Assembly: GCA_020160935.1 (NCBI GenBank)
Contig: JAIUPL010000002.1
Span: forward strand, 186,001-250,000
Origin: Bacteroidota bacterium
GTDB lineage: Bacteria > Bacteroidota > Bacteroidia > Chitinophagales > Saprospiraceae
Length of the DNA stretch: 64,000 nucleotides
Direction of reading: 5' to 3'
The position numbers were made by a program, and so were the translations under genes. Below, piece by piece: positions 16,106 through 23,989 of this stretch. The notes under the pieces were generated by a model. That model did no database searches. It was given only the letters and a program-made list of their open reading frames with translations, and was not told the origin of the DNA. Position 1 is the first letter of the stretch; every line of letters begins with the position of its first letter.

Positions 16106-16312
16106 GCTTCTCATGTTTCGATTAGTGCATATATGACTAACAAAGCCTATGCCATTCGAAGTTGTTAAACGCGTTTGTCCGTGCTTGGTCACACATAACT
16201 AAACGCAAATGTCCGGGCATAAACGTCTGTATTGTAAATTTTAATGTCCGCTTTTCGATGAAAAAAGGATTTGAGCGGTAGTTAGTCATAAAAAAGCGGT
16301 CTAAACATATCA

Positions 16313-16348
16313 AAACGGCTTGCGGAGAAGGTTCTCTGCAAGCCGTTT
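16313..16348 (-). terminator. Intrinsic terminator of glutaryl-CoA dehydrogenase gene
   Basis: AAACGGCTTGC (16313-16323) pairs with GCAAGCCGTTT (16338-16348), with additional inner pairing. On the minus strand a short TTTT follows. It is 20 bases past the gene's stop. Confidence 0.8.
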
Positions 16349-16368
16349 AAGTAAATTTTAACGCTGAA

Positions 16369-17589
16369 CTATTTGAAAGCGTCGAGTCCCGTTACGTCGT
16401 GGCCTGTGATCAGCAGGTGTACATCGTGTGTGCCTTCGTAGGTCAGCACCGTTTCCAGGTTCATCATGTGGCGCATCACCGGATATTCATTGGTGATACC
16501 CATGCCGCCGTGAATCTGGCGTGCTTCGCGGGCTACTTCGAGGGCCATCAGTACGTTGTTACGCTTGGCCATCGACACTTGTGCAGGCGTCATTTTACCC
16601 TCGTTGGCGAGGGTTCCGAGGCGCCAGGCCAGCAGTTGGGCTTTGGTGATTTCGGTGATCATTTCGGCCAGTTTTTTCTGCGTCAACTGGAAACCGCCGA
16701 TTGGTTTGCCAAACTGAATACGTTCCTGCGAATAACGCAGTGCCGAGTCGTAGCAGTCGAGTGCAGCGCCCATGGCGCCCCATGCAATGCCGTAGCGGGC
16801 TTTGGTAAGGCAGGTGAGCGGACCGCGCAGGCCAACTACGCCGGGGAGTACGTTTTTCTTTGGCACGCGCACGTCTTCAAACACCAGTTCGCCGGTGATG
16901 CTGGCGCGCAGCGACCATTTGCCATGGATTTCAGGGGCCGAAAAACCTTTCATGCCTTTCTCCACGATCATACCGATGATTTTGCCTTCTTCATTTTTTG
17001 CCCAAACTACGGCGATGTCGGCCACCGGAGAATTGGTGATCCACATTTTGGCGCCGTTGAGGATGTAGGCATCCCCATCGTCTTTCACATTGGTGATCAT
17101 GCCGTTGGGGTTGGAGCCGGCGTCTGGTTCGGTGAGGCCGAAACAGCCGATGAGTTCGCCTTTGGCGAGTTTGGGCAGGTAGTGCTTGCGGTGTTCTTCA
17201 GAGCCGAATTTGTAAATCGGATACATCACCAGCGAGCCTTGTACCGAGGCCATGGAGCGTACGCCCGAGTCGCCACGTTCCAGTTCCTGCATGATAACGC
17301 CGTAAGCAATTTCGTCCATGCCGCCGCAGCCGTACTCGGCAGGCAGCGAGGGGCCGAAAGCGCCAATTTCTGCCAGGCCTTTGAACAAGTGCGTGGGGCA
17401 TTCGGCGCGGTTGGCGTAGTCTTCAATGATGGGGCTTACTTCCGCTTTTACCCAATCGCGCACGGCTTCGCGCGCAAGCAGGTGTTCGGACGTAAGCAGG
17501 TCGTCTACCATATAATAATCGTGGTGCTGGTAGCGGTCCTCGCGGGCGGTGCGGGGCTTATGAGCGGTTTTGGTTCCGTTCTCGTGCAT
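16369..17589 (-). CDS. gcdH: Glutaryl-CoA dehydrogenase (acyl-CoA dehydrogenase family)
   Basis: GcdH is an FAD enzyme that oxidises and decarboxylates glutaryl-CoA to crotonyl-CoA in lysine and tryptophan breakdown. The 406-residue product has all the parts: GVRSMASVQGSLVMYPIYKF, CFGLTEPDAGSNP, KMWITNSPVADIAVVWAK, CLTKARYGIAWGAMGAA, RIQFGKPIGGFQL, and the catalytic Glu in TYEGTHDVHLLITG. The Ser-Met-x-Ser-Val-Gln-Gly and Thr-Lys-Ala-Arg-Tyr-Gly-Ile motifs separate it from short-chain acyl-CoA dehydrogenases. It appears to be monocistronic, with a -7 box at 17662-17669 and a hairpin after the stop. Confidence 0.93.
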   Translation of the reverse strand: MHENGTKTAHKPRTAREDRYQHHDYYMVDDLLTSEHLLAREAVRDWVKAEVSPIIEDYANRAECPTHLFKGLAEIGAFGPSLPAEYGCGGMDEIAYGVIMQELERGDSGVRSMASVQGSLVMYPIYKFGSEEHRKHYLPKLAKGELIGCFGLTEPDAGSNPNGMITNVKDDGDAYILNGAKMWITNSPVADIAVVWAKNEEGKIIGMIVEKGMKGFSAPEIHGKWSLRASITGELVFEDVRVPKKNVLPGVVGLRGPLTCLTKARYGIAWGAMGAALDCYDSALRYSQERIQFGKPIGGFQLTQKKLAEMITEITKAQLLAWRLGTLANEGKMTPAQVSMAKRNNVLMALEVAREARQIHGGMGITNEYPVMRHMMNLETVLTYEGTHDVHLLITGHDVTGLDAFK

Positions 17590-17661
17590 GATATATCGTA
17601 TTATTGGTTAGTGTTGTGATGGGAAGAATGACTGAGTGTGCCATTGCCTCCGATTTTGCCG

Positions 17662-17669
17662 CAAAAGTA
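17662..17669 (-). promoter_or_regulatory. Bacteroidota -7 box (TACTTTTG) for gcdH
   Basis: The minus strand reads TACTTTTG, matching TAnnTTTG, about 73 bases before the gcdH ATG. Confidence 0.5.
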
Positions 17670-17790
17670 AACAAACTTCATCGGGTAAAATACTGTCATT
17701 TACCAGTTTGATTTATTTTTACAGAATATAATTTTATTTGAATCCTTCGCCCGGTTTAAAAAACGAAGATGGTTTTGAAATGAAACATCT

Positions 17791-18126
17791 TCACCAAACC
17801 CAGTCATCCATATCCTCGAGGGGTTTGGGTTTCAGCGACTGTTTGGTTTCTACGCGTTGCCGTTGCCGTTCGAGCACCAGCCGTGCCAGTCCTAGTGCAG
17901 GCGGCTCCGGAGCGGAGGGGTGCATGACGGGTACAATTTTTTCCTCCAGTACATCGAGGCGGTACAACATGCTCATCAGGTACTCGGGTCTTTTTTCGAG
18001 CATTTCCTCGATGCGCTCGGCCAGCAAGGCCAGCAGGGCCTCTTCAGAAGGCGGGTCTTGCGCCCCTTCCAGTTCGAAAGGACCGCGAATCAGGGCAGCG
18101 GTTTGTTGAAGTATCTGGTCGTTCAT
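17791..18126 (-). CDS. Small helical protein of unknown function
   Basis: This 111-residue product starts MNDQILQQTAALIRG. It contains LALLAERIEEMLEKRPEYLMSMLYRLDVLEEKI and then HPSAPEPPALGLARLVLERQRQRV. It is mainly helical, with no signal peptide. I recall similar unannotated proteins in other Bacteroidota sharing the EYLMS-YRLDV and ARLVLERQ patterns, but have no function for them. The start is set by a TACCTTTG box only 6 bases upstream, which implies a nearly leaderless mRNA. Confidence 0.7.
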   Translation of the reverse strand: MNDQILQQTAALIRGPFELEGAQDPPSEEALLALLAERIEEMLEKRPEYLMSMLYRLDVLEEKIVPVMHPSAPEPPALGLARLVLERQRQRVETKQSLKPKPLEDMDDWVW

Positions 18127-18131
18127 ACGCA

Positions 18132-18139
18132 CAAAGGTA
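18132..18139 (-). promoter_or_regulatory. Bacteroidota -7 box (TACCTTTG) for the 111-residue protein gene
   Basis: A full TAnnTTTG match on the minus strand ends 5 bases before the ATG at 18126. Confidence 0.5.
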
Positions 18140-18143
18140 AATG

Positions 18144-18172
18144 AAAAAAGCCACCCCGAAATCGGAGTGGCT
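18144..18172 (-). terminator. Intrinsic terminator of tRNA-Asn
   Basis: On the minus strand AGCCACTCCGA pairs with TCGGGGTGGCT (one G-T pair) around a short loop and is followed by six T. It starts 6 bases after the tRNA-Asn 3' end. Confidence 0.85.
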
Positions 18173-18177
18173 TTGTG

Positions 18178-18251
18178 CGTCCCATCAAGGACTTGAACCT
18201 TGGACCTACGGATTAACAGTCCGTTGCTCTAACCAACTGAGCTAATGAGAC
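18178..18251 (-). tRNA. tRNA-Asn (GTT)
   Basis: On the minus strand GTCTCAT pairs with ATGGGAC. The D arm is GCTCAGTTGGTTAGAGC, the anticodon loop CTGTTAA gives GTT (Asn), the T arm contains GGTTCAAGTCC, and the discriminator is G. Unlike the Thr and Pro genes, no CCA is encoded (the next bases are CAC), so the tail must be added by an enzyme. Confidence 0.95.
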
Positions 18252-18332
18252 AGCGCTTGTTTTTTAAGCGGGGCAAAGATATGATGGGCTGATTTAAATT
18301 TGCAACCTTTGTCGAGCAAAATTTTTTCCAAC

Positions 18333-19256
18333 ATGCAAAAAAAATGGCTTTCGCTGTCATCCGAGGTGCAAAATGCCCTTGCGGAAGGCAAACCGGTGGT
18401 AGCGCTGGAAAGTACCATCATTGCGCACGGCATGCCTTTCCCGCAAAATGTGGAAACGGCCCTGCGCGTCGAACAGGTGGTGCGCGATGCCGGCGCCATT
18501 CCTGCCACTTGTGCAGTGATGGGAGGGCGGCTCACTTGCGGACTGAATGCCGATCAAATTGAATTGCTCGGACGTGGCGGCCATCAAATTCCCAAAGCCA
18601 GCCGACGCGACCTGGCCTACCTGCTCAGCCGGGGCGACGACGGGGCAACGACGGTGGCTTCTACCATGATTATTGCCCATCAGGCGGGCGTGCGGGTGTT
18701 CGCCACCGGTGGCATCGGTGGTGTCCACCGAGGTGCAACCACCACGATGGATATTTCGGCCGACCTGCCCGAACTGGCACAAACGCCTGTGGCCGTGGTG
18801 AGTGCAGGAGTCAAAAGCATCCTCGACCTTCCGCTCACGCTGGAATACCTCGAAACGCAGGGGGTGCCGGTGATCGGTTATCAAACCGACGAATTCCCCG
18901 CGTTTTATACCCGCCACAGTGGCCTGAAGGTCGATTTTAGGATGGATTCGCCCTCTGAAATTGCGCGGATGCTGGATGCACAATGGAGCGCCGGTTTGCG
19001 CTCCGGCGTTGTAGTGGCCAATCCGGTGCCCGCTGAGTATGAGGCCGATCCGGTCATGATAGACCGGGCCATTGCCGAGGCCCTGGCGGCTGCCGAACAA
19101 CAAGGAGTACGTGGAAAGACCATTACTCCGTTTTTATTGGCATTTATCGAACAAACTACCGGCGGCCGTAGCCTGACAACGAATATCGAACTGGTGTGTA
19201 ATAATGCGCGGCTGGGAGCGGAAATTGCCGGTGCGTTGGGGAGGAGGATGAATTAG
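18333..19256 (+). CDS. psuG: Pseudouridine-5'-phosphate glycosidase
   Basis: PsuG splits pseudouridine 5'-phosphate into uracil and ribose 5-phosphate (reversibly) during breakdown of modified RNA. The 307-residue product shows VVALESTIIAHGMPFPQN near the start, IPATCAVMGGRL, KASRRDLAYLLSRGDDGATT, VFATGGIGGVHRGA, SAGVKSILDLPLTLEYLET and a C-terminal GKTITPFLLAFI. The ATG at 18333 is chosen over an upstream TTG. No PsuK kinase is adjacent. The stop codon (TAG at 19254-19256) is already part of the left arm of inverted repeat 7. Confidence 0.95.
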   Translation: MQKKWLSLSSEVQNALAEGKPVVALESTIIAHGMPFPQNVETALRVEQVVRDAGAIPATCAVMGGRLTCGLNADQIELLGRGGHQIPKASRRDLAYLLSRGDDGATTVASTMIIAHQAGVRVFATGGIGGVHRGATTTMDISADLPELAQTPVAVVSAGVKSILDLPLTLEYLETQGVPVIGYQTDEFPAFYTRHSGLKVDFRMDSPSEIARMLDAQWSAGLRSGVVVANPVPAEYEADPVMIDRAIAEALAAAEQQGVRGKTITPFLLAFIEQTTGGRSLTTNIELVCNNARLGAEIAGALGRRMN

Positions 19257-19478
19257 GATTTAAGGGATTGAAAGGATTAGAAGGATTCCCAAAGGGATGT
19301 CGAAATTATCCAAATTGATTTAGAGGTATTTAGGAATTGCAGCCACCAGCAAAAAATCTCCAACACCTCTAAATTTGGTGTGCAAAAAGACATCTCTCAT
19401 CTCATTCAATCCAATTTTTATAATTTTGACATCCCTTTGGGAATCCTTCTAATCCTTTCAATCCCATAAATCCTAATT
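19251..19478. repeat. Long inverted repeat 7 (59-base arms)
   Basis: Positions 19251-19309 and 19420-19478 are reverse complements with two mismatches in 59. Arms contain GGATT-based units (GGGATTGAAAGGATTAGAAGG) and CCCAAAGGGATGTC. The 110-base loop has its own short stem (TTTAGAGGT with ACCTCTAAA). The left arm begins in the last two codons of psuG. The right arm ends 22 bases before the DUF58 gene, so it separates co-directional genes. Confidence 0.95.
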
Positions 19479-19500
19479 CACCTCCTTATCAACCCTCACC

Positions 19501-20370
19501 ATGGATACCACCGAACTCCTCAAACAGGTTCGCAAACTGGAGATCAAAACCCGCCGCTTAAGCCGCCACCTGTTCAGCGGAGGCTACCACAGTGCTTTTA
19601 AAGGCAGAGGAATGTCGTTCAGCGAAGTGCGGCAGTACCAGTTTGGCGACGATGTGCGTGCCATCGACTGGAACGTGACAGCGCGTACCGGCGAGCCGCA
19701 TATCAAAATCTTTGAGGAAGAACGCGAACTCACCGTGATGCTGCTGGTAGATGTCAGCGGCTCGGCTTTTTTCGGCACCAACGGTCGTTTCAAACAGGAA
19801 ATGCTGGCAGAAATATGTGCGGTACTGTCGTTTGCCGCCACTGCCAACAACGACAAAGTGGGGTTGTTGCTGTTTTCCGATCAGGTGGAATTGTTCCTTT
19901 CACCCAAAAAAGGGCGTCAACACACCCTGCGCCTCATCCGCGAACTGCTGCACCTGGAACCTTCCGAACACCGGACGAATATGACCAGCGCGCTCGAAAC
20001 CGCTAATAACCTGCTGAAAAAACGGAGCATTTGTTTTGTCATGTCCGACTTCATGACCGCGGGCTACGAAACGCCGCTGCGTGTGCTGGCCCGCCGCCAC
20101 GACTGTATCGGATTGCACTGCTGGGATCCCCGCGAACGCGAGTTGCCCGACGTGGGCCTCCTGCCCGTGCGCGACGCCGAAACCGGTAAAACACAATGGA
20201 TCGATACCACCGACCCGGATATGCGAAAACGCTACCGCAAACGATTTGAAGAGAACCTGGCCAAAACAAAAAATACTTTCCTGCGCGCCGGCGCCGATTT
20301 CCTGAGCCTGCAAACGACCGATGCGTATATTAATGTGTTGTTGCAGTTTTTGAGAAGTCGTAAGCCCTGA
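19501..20370 (+). CDS. DUF58 domain protein (von Willebrand-like)
   Basis: This is a 289-residue soluble protein. The DUF58 signature is plain: FKGRGMSFSEVRQYQFGDDVRAIDWNVTARTGEPHIK (residues 35-70). A VWA-like domain follows with LLVDVSGSAFFGT (a MIDAS-like D-x-S-G-S), CFVMSDFMTAGYE and a conserved C-terminal FLSLQTTDAYINVLLQFL. In other Bacteroidota such proteins are encoded with MoxR ATPases and Bat proteins; none of those is adjacent here. The role is probably chaperone-like or in metal-dependent assembly (family knowledge, not shown here). Confidence 0.9.
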   Translation: MDTTELLKQVRKLEIKTRRLSRHLFSGGYHSAFKGRGMSFSEVRQYQFGDDVRAIDWNVTARTGEPHIKIFEEERELTVMLLVDVSGSAFFGTNGRFKQEMLAEICAVLSFAATANNDKVGLLLFSDQVELFLSPKKGRQHTLRLIRELLHLEPSEHRTNMTSALETANNLLKKRSICFVMSDFMTAGYETPLRVLARRHDCIGLHCWDPRERELPDVGLLPVRDAETGKTQWIDTTDPDMRKRYRKRFEENLAKTKNTFLRAGADFLSLQTTDAYINVLLQFLRSRKP

Positions 20371-20376
20371 CTTATA

Positions 20377-20510
20377 AAGTCCTGAGTCCTGAGTCCTAAG
20401 TCCTAAGTCCGTAGAGTTGACCATGTACATTGGGTATCTACACTAATAATAGCCAAAAGTACATGGTCAACTCTACGGACTTAGGACTCAGGACTTAGGA
20501 CTCAGGACTT
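20377..20510. repeat. Long inverted repeat 8 (GTCCTGA heptamer arms)
   Basis: Left arm 20377-20428 and right arm 20459-20510 (52 bases each) differ only in the order of GTCCTGA and GTCCTAA units. Inside each arm lie the hinge (CGTAGAGT at 20410-20417, ACTCTACG at 20470-20477) and a unique stem TTGACCATGTAC. The loop is 30 bases. It lies between convergent DUF58 and DUF4286 genes; the latter's stop codon is in the right arm. Confidence 0.96.
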
Positions 20511-20822
20511 TTCATTATGATCCACCACCTCCATCACCGTCCGGAATACCGCATATTTCCCGTCGTATCTTTTTCTGACAGCCTCCTGTAATTCAGGTGC
20601 GTATTCCTGTTGATAACGCATGAGGTGGGCCATATCCTTGACCAAGTATTGCACGGTAAATATCTCGGAGTCGGTGTGTTCGTGGCCGATGAGGCGGCAC
20701 ATGCGATACGACACAAACATCCCGGTAGCCATCACGTCGGGGATGTGCGTATCCTGCATCCAGTGTTGCCAGTCCTTGAAAACATCGAGATCGATTGTGA
20801 CAGTGACATTGTAAAGCAGCAT
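20502..20822 (-). CDS. DUF4286 family protein
   Basis: This is a 106-residue protein of a small family common in Bacteroidota. It begins MLLYNVTVTIDLDVFKDWQHWMQ and has HIPDVMATGMFVSYRMCRLIG, TVQYLVKDMAHLMRYQQEYAPELQ and KYAVFRTVMEVV. It looks like a ferredoxin-like dimeric alpha-beta barrel fold. The function is unknown. The ATG at 20822 is chosen; the longer frame upstream lacks conserved sequence. The final Glu-Lys-Ser-stop is read from inverted repeat 8. Confidence 0.85.
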   Translation of the reverse strand: MLLYNVTVTIDLDVFKDWQHWMQDTHIPDVMATGMFVSYRMCRLIGHEHTDSEIFTVQYLVKDMAHLMRYQQEYAPELQEAVRKRYDGKYAVFRTVMEVVDHNEKS

Positions 20823-20992
20823 ATACAGGGAATTTGGTATCTGAAAAGGAAGGAATTCTGCGGGTTTGGGCAAAAAAACGCATTTTTCTGATACCCTCCG
20901 AAAAATTATTCTAAACTTGTTCGTTGTAAGAGAAACCCTTGGTGCATCCTTTACCTCCCAAAACTGTTTCAACAACAATTTAAGCAGAAAAC

Positions 20993-23734
20993 ATGACCAT
21001 ACGGCAATTATTTACCCTGCTGGCCGGCTTGCTGATTCCGGCATTCGCATTTGCCACCCACAACCGTGCCGGTGAAATCCATATCCGACAAATCGGGCCG
21101 CTCACCATCGAAGCGACCATCATTACCTGGACCAAGGCCAGCAGTGTCAATGCCGACCGCGATACGCTCATTATCTGCTGGGGCGATGGCTCGCCTTGCC
21201 AAAATGTGCCGCGGAGTAATGGCGGTGGAGAAGGCATTTTTTTCCCGGGCGACCTGAAATACAATACCTACGTGGCCGTACACACCTTTGCAGGGCCGGC
21301 TACCTATCGCATTTCCATGACCGACCCCAACCGCATTGCGGGCATCATCAATGTAAACCCGCCCTCGTCGGATAATGTGCCGTTTCACATCGAAACCATC
21401 TATACGTTTCAGGACCCGCAATTCGGGGGCATGAACACCACGCCCTACCTGAAAACCGATCCCATCGACAATGCCTGTGTCGGGAAGGTGTTTCGGCACA
21501 GCCCCAGCGCTTTCGACCCCGAAGGCGACAGTTTGTCTTTCCATTTTATTGTGCCCCTGCAAGGGCTGGGCACGCCCGTTCCCAATTACAGTTTTCCCAA
21601 CCAGATATCGCCAGGGCCTAATAACTCGCTTACAATCAATGTATTCAATGGCGAAATTGTGTGGAATAGCCCCCAGCAACCCGGCGATTACAACCTGGCA
21701 TTTATTGTCGTTTCCTGGAGAAATGGCCAGCCCATCGACACGACCATCCGCGATATGCAGATTTTTGTGGATGAATGCGACAACAACCCGCCCATTGTGG
21801 AAACCATTGAAAAACTATGCGTGGTGGCGGGCGACTACATCGAGTTCCAGGCAACGGCCGATGATCCCGATTCCACCGACCGCGTGCTGCTGACGGCGGC
21901 AGGCGGCCCGTTTGATACCCTGCGCCCCAGCCCGGCTACTTTTGATGCGCCGACCCAATATCAGGACCCGATCGTAACGGGAACCTTCCGCTGGCAAACC
22001 ACCTGCGACCACATAGCCCGTTATCCGTATTCTGTAGTGTTCAAGGCCGTGGATGATGCCAATCCTGCTTTGGCCGACCTCAAAACGGTGTCGATCAAGG
22101 TAGTAGGGCCTGCGCCTGAAGACGTACAAGCCACAGCCAGCCCCGGTGAAGTGCTTATCACCTGGGCAAAACCCTATGCCTGTGAGGATGCCCTGAACGA
22201 CTATTTCTTTGGGTTTTCCGTGTGGCGAAAAGAGGGGTCCAACCCGTTTGAGCCCGATACCTGCCAGCCCGGACTGGCCGGCAAAGGATATACCGAACTG
22301 GTACTGGTGACCCGGCAAATGCAGGACGGCCGTTATTTCTACAAAGACACCGAGGTGCAACGCGGGCGCACCTACTGCTATCGTGTGGAAGCAAAATTTG
22401 CGCGACTTTCGGGCGGCGGCTATCCTTACAACCTGGTGGAAAGCCTGCCTTCGGACGAAGTGTGTGTGCAATTGCCGCGCGACCTGCCGCTGATTACGAA
22501 TGTTTCAGTAGATGAAACCGATGCCGCCAACGGACAGATTATGGTGAAATGGTCGAAACCCGACCCCACCGACCTCGATACTATGATCAATGCCGGGCCA
22601 TACCGGTATCAACTGTTGCGCGGAACCGGATTGGCGCCGGGCAATCTGACGGAAGTACCTGGAGCATCGTTTGTGGCCAATAATTTCTGGGAAGCCAACG
22701 ATACAGTGTTTATAGACCAAAACCTCGATACAGAAAACAATCCCTATCACTACCAGGTTGCATTTTATGTAAATGGCAATAACACGCCGCTGGGCTCTAC
22801 CAACGAGGCATCATCGGTTCGGCTGAATATAAAATCTACTGACGAAACCAATATTCTTAGTTGGCAATACCTGGTGCCCTGGGACAATTACCGCTATGAT
22901 ATTTTCCGAAAAAACGATGCAACGGGCGATTTTGATTCCATTGGAACAACAACGGCCGTCATCTACCTGGATCGCGGGCTGAGCAACGGCAAGGAATACT
23001 GTTACTACGTGCGCAGCGTAGGGACGTACAGCATCGGCGGGGTGATCGATCCGATCGTCAATCTCTCGCAGGAAGAATGTGGCGTACCGATCGACACCGT
23101 TCCTCCTTGCGCACCGGTGTTGGCGGTAAACAACCTGTGCAACGGCGGCGGCAGCAATTTCCCCGATCCGCCGTATGAAAATACACTTTCCTGGACGAAC
23201 CCGAATGTGGCCTGCGCGGAAACAACGGACGATGTGGTGTTGTACCGAATATGGTATGCGGAAGCGGAAGATGAGCCTTTCACCCTCTTGACAGAACAAG
23301 GCGACGCCAACAATACCACCTTCGTCCACAGCATTGATGAAGGGCTTGCAGGATGCTATGCCGTATCGGCGCTCGATTCGGTGGGCAATGAAAGCCAGCG
23401 CAGTGCAGCCATTTGTGTCGACAACTGTCCGCAATACGAACTACCGAATGCCTTCTCCCCAAATGGCGACGATCGCAATGAGGTGTTTATGCCCTTCCCG
23501 GGCTGGCGTTTTATCGACCGGGTCGATTTTCAGGTATTTAACAGATGGGGAAATCTCGTTTTCCAGACTCAAGACCCCGCTATCAACTGGAACGGCACCA
23601 ACCAGGAAGGAAAATCTGTTGCGGATGGCACCTATTTCTTTGTTTGCAAAGTGTATGAAAAACGCGTGAGCGGCGTGGTGCTGCGCCCGGATGTGTTGAG
23701 TGGGTATATTGAATTGGTCTCTGGAGAGAAGTGA
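20993..23734 (+). CDS. Large secreted protein with Fn3 domains and type B T9SS sorting domain
   Basis: The 913-residue product has a signal peptide (RQLFTLLAGLLIPAFAFA, then THNRAGEI). The N-terminal half is PKD/cadherin-like (AFDPEGDSLSFHF, FQATADDPDSTD), followed by about three fibronectin type III-like modules (EVLITWAKP, QIMVKWSKP, NTLSWTNP). The C-terminal 90 residues are the gliding-motility-type CTD (LPNAFSPNGDDRNEVF, VFNRWGNLVFQT, WNG, DGTYFFVCKV), the type B signal for the type IX secretion system. It is therefore probably a cell-surface adhesin or structural protein. The last codons (Gly-Glu-Lys-stop) fall in inverted repeat 9. Confidence 0.9.
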   Translation: MTIRQLFTLLAGLLIPAFAFATHNRAGEIHIRQIGPLTIEATIITWTKASSVNADRDTLIICWGDGSPCQNVPRSNGGGEGIFFPGDLKYNTYVAVHTFAGPATYRISMTDPNRIAGIINVNPPSSDNVPFHIETIYTFQDPQFGGMNTTPYLKTDPIDNACVGKVFRHSPSAFDPEGDSLSFHFIVPLQGLGTPVPNYSFPNQISPGPNNSLTINVFNGEIVWNSPQQPGDYNLAFIVVSWRNGQPIDTTIRDMQIFVDECDNNPPIVETIEKLCVVAGDYIEFQATADDPDSTDRVLLTAAGGPFDTLRPSPATFDAPTQYQDPIVTGTFRWQTTCDHIARYPYSVVFKAVDDANPALADLKTVSIKVVGPAPEDVQATASPGEVLITWAKPYACEDALNDYFFGFSVWRKEGSNPFEPDTCQPGLAGKGYTELVLVTRQMQDGRYFYKDTEVQRGRTYCYRVEAKFARLSGGGYPYNLVESLPSDEVCVQLPRDLPLITNVSVDETDAANGQIMVKWSKPDPTDLDTMINAGPYRYQLLRGTGLAPGNLTEVPGASFVANNFWEANDTVFIDQNLDTENNPYHYQVAFYVNGNNTPLGSTNEASSVRLNIKSTDETNILSWQYLVPWDNYRYDIFRKNDATGDFDSIGTTTAVIYLDRGLSNGKEYCYYVRSVGTYSIGGVIDPIVNLSQEECGVPIDTVPPCAPVLAVNNLCNGGGSNFPDPPYENTLSWTNPNVACAETTDDVVLYRIWYAEAEDEPFTLLTEQGDANNTTFVHSIDEGLAGCYAVSALDSVGNESQRSAAICVDNCPQYELPNAFSPNGDDRNEVFMPFPGWRFIDRVDFQVFNRWGNLVFQTQDPAINWNGTNQEGKSVADGTYFFVCKVYEKRVSGVVLRPDVLSGYIELVSGEK

Positions 23735-23989
23735 GAGGGTGAGAGGGTGAGAGATGTGAGAGAGTGAGAGAGTGAGAGGGTGAGAGATGTGAGAGAAGTG
23801 AGAGAGTGAGAGATGTGAGATCGTAGAGTACTCCCCTTCGCTATAACCTTTTCTACAGTATTTGTACAAGTAATGCGGTACACTCTACGAACTCTCACAT
23901 CTCTCACCCTCTCACTCTCTCACATCTCTCACCCTCTCACATCTCTCACCCTCTCACATCTCTCACCCTCTCACATCTCTCACTTCTCT
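23725..23989. repeat. Long inverted repeat 9 (GAGAGGGT/GAGAGAGT/GAGATGT arms)
   Basis: Left arm 23725-23830 and right arm 23878-23989 are built from 7-8 base GAGA-type units and their complements. The hinge is CGTAGAGTA (23822-23830) and TACACTCTACG (right, ending 23889). The loop is about 47 bases. The convergent neighbours both end in it: the T9SS protein as -GEK-stop and the TMTC-like protein as -LEK-stop, both from GAGAAGTGA. Confidence 0.94.

Noticed and set aside
16399-17619. A 406-codon plus-strand frame opposite glutaryl-CoA dehydrogenase
   Set aside because: It is the mirror of a clear gcdH gene and has no recognisable domain; its composition is what antisense of a GC-rich gene gives.
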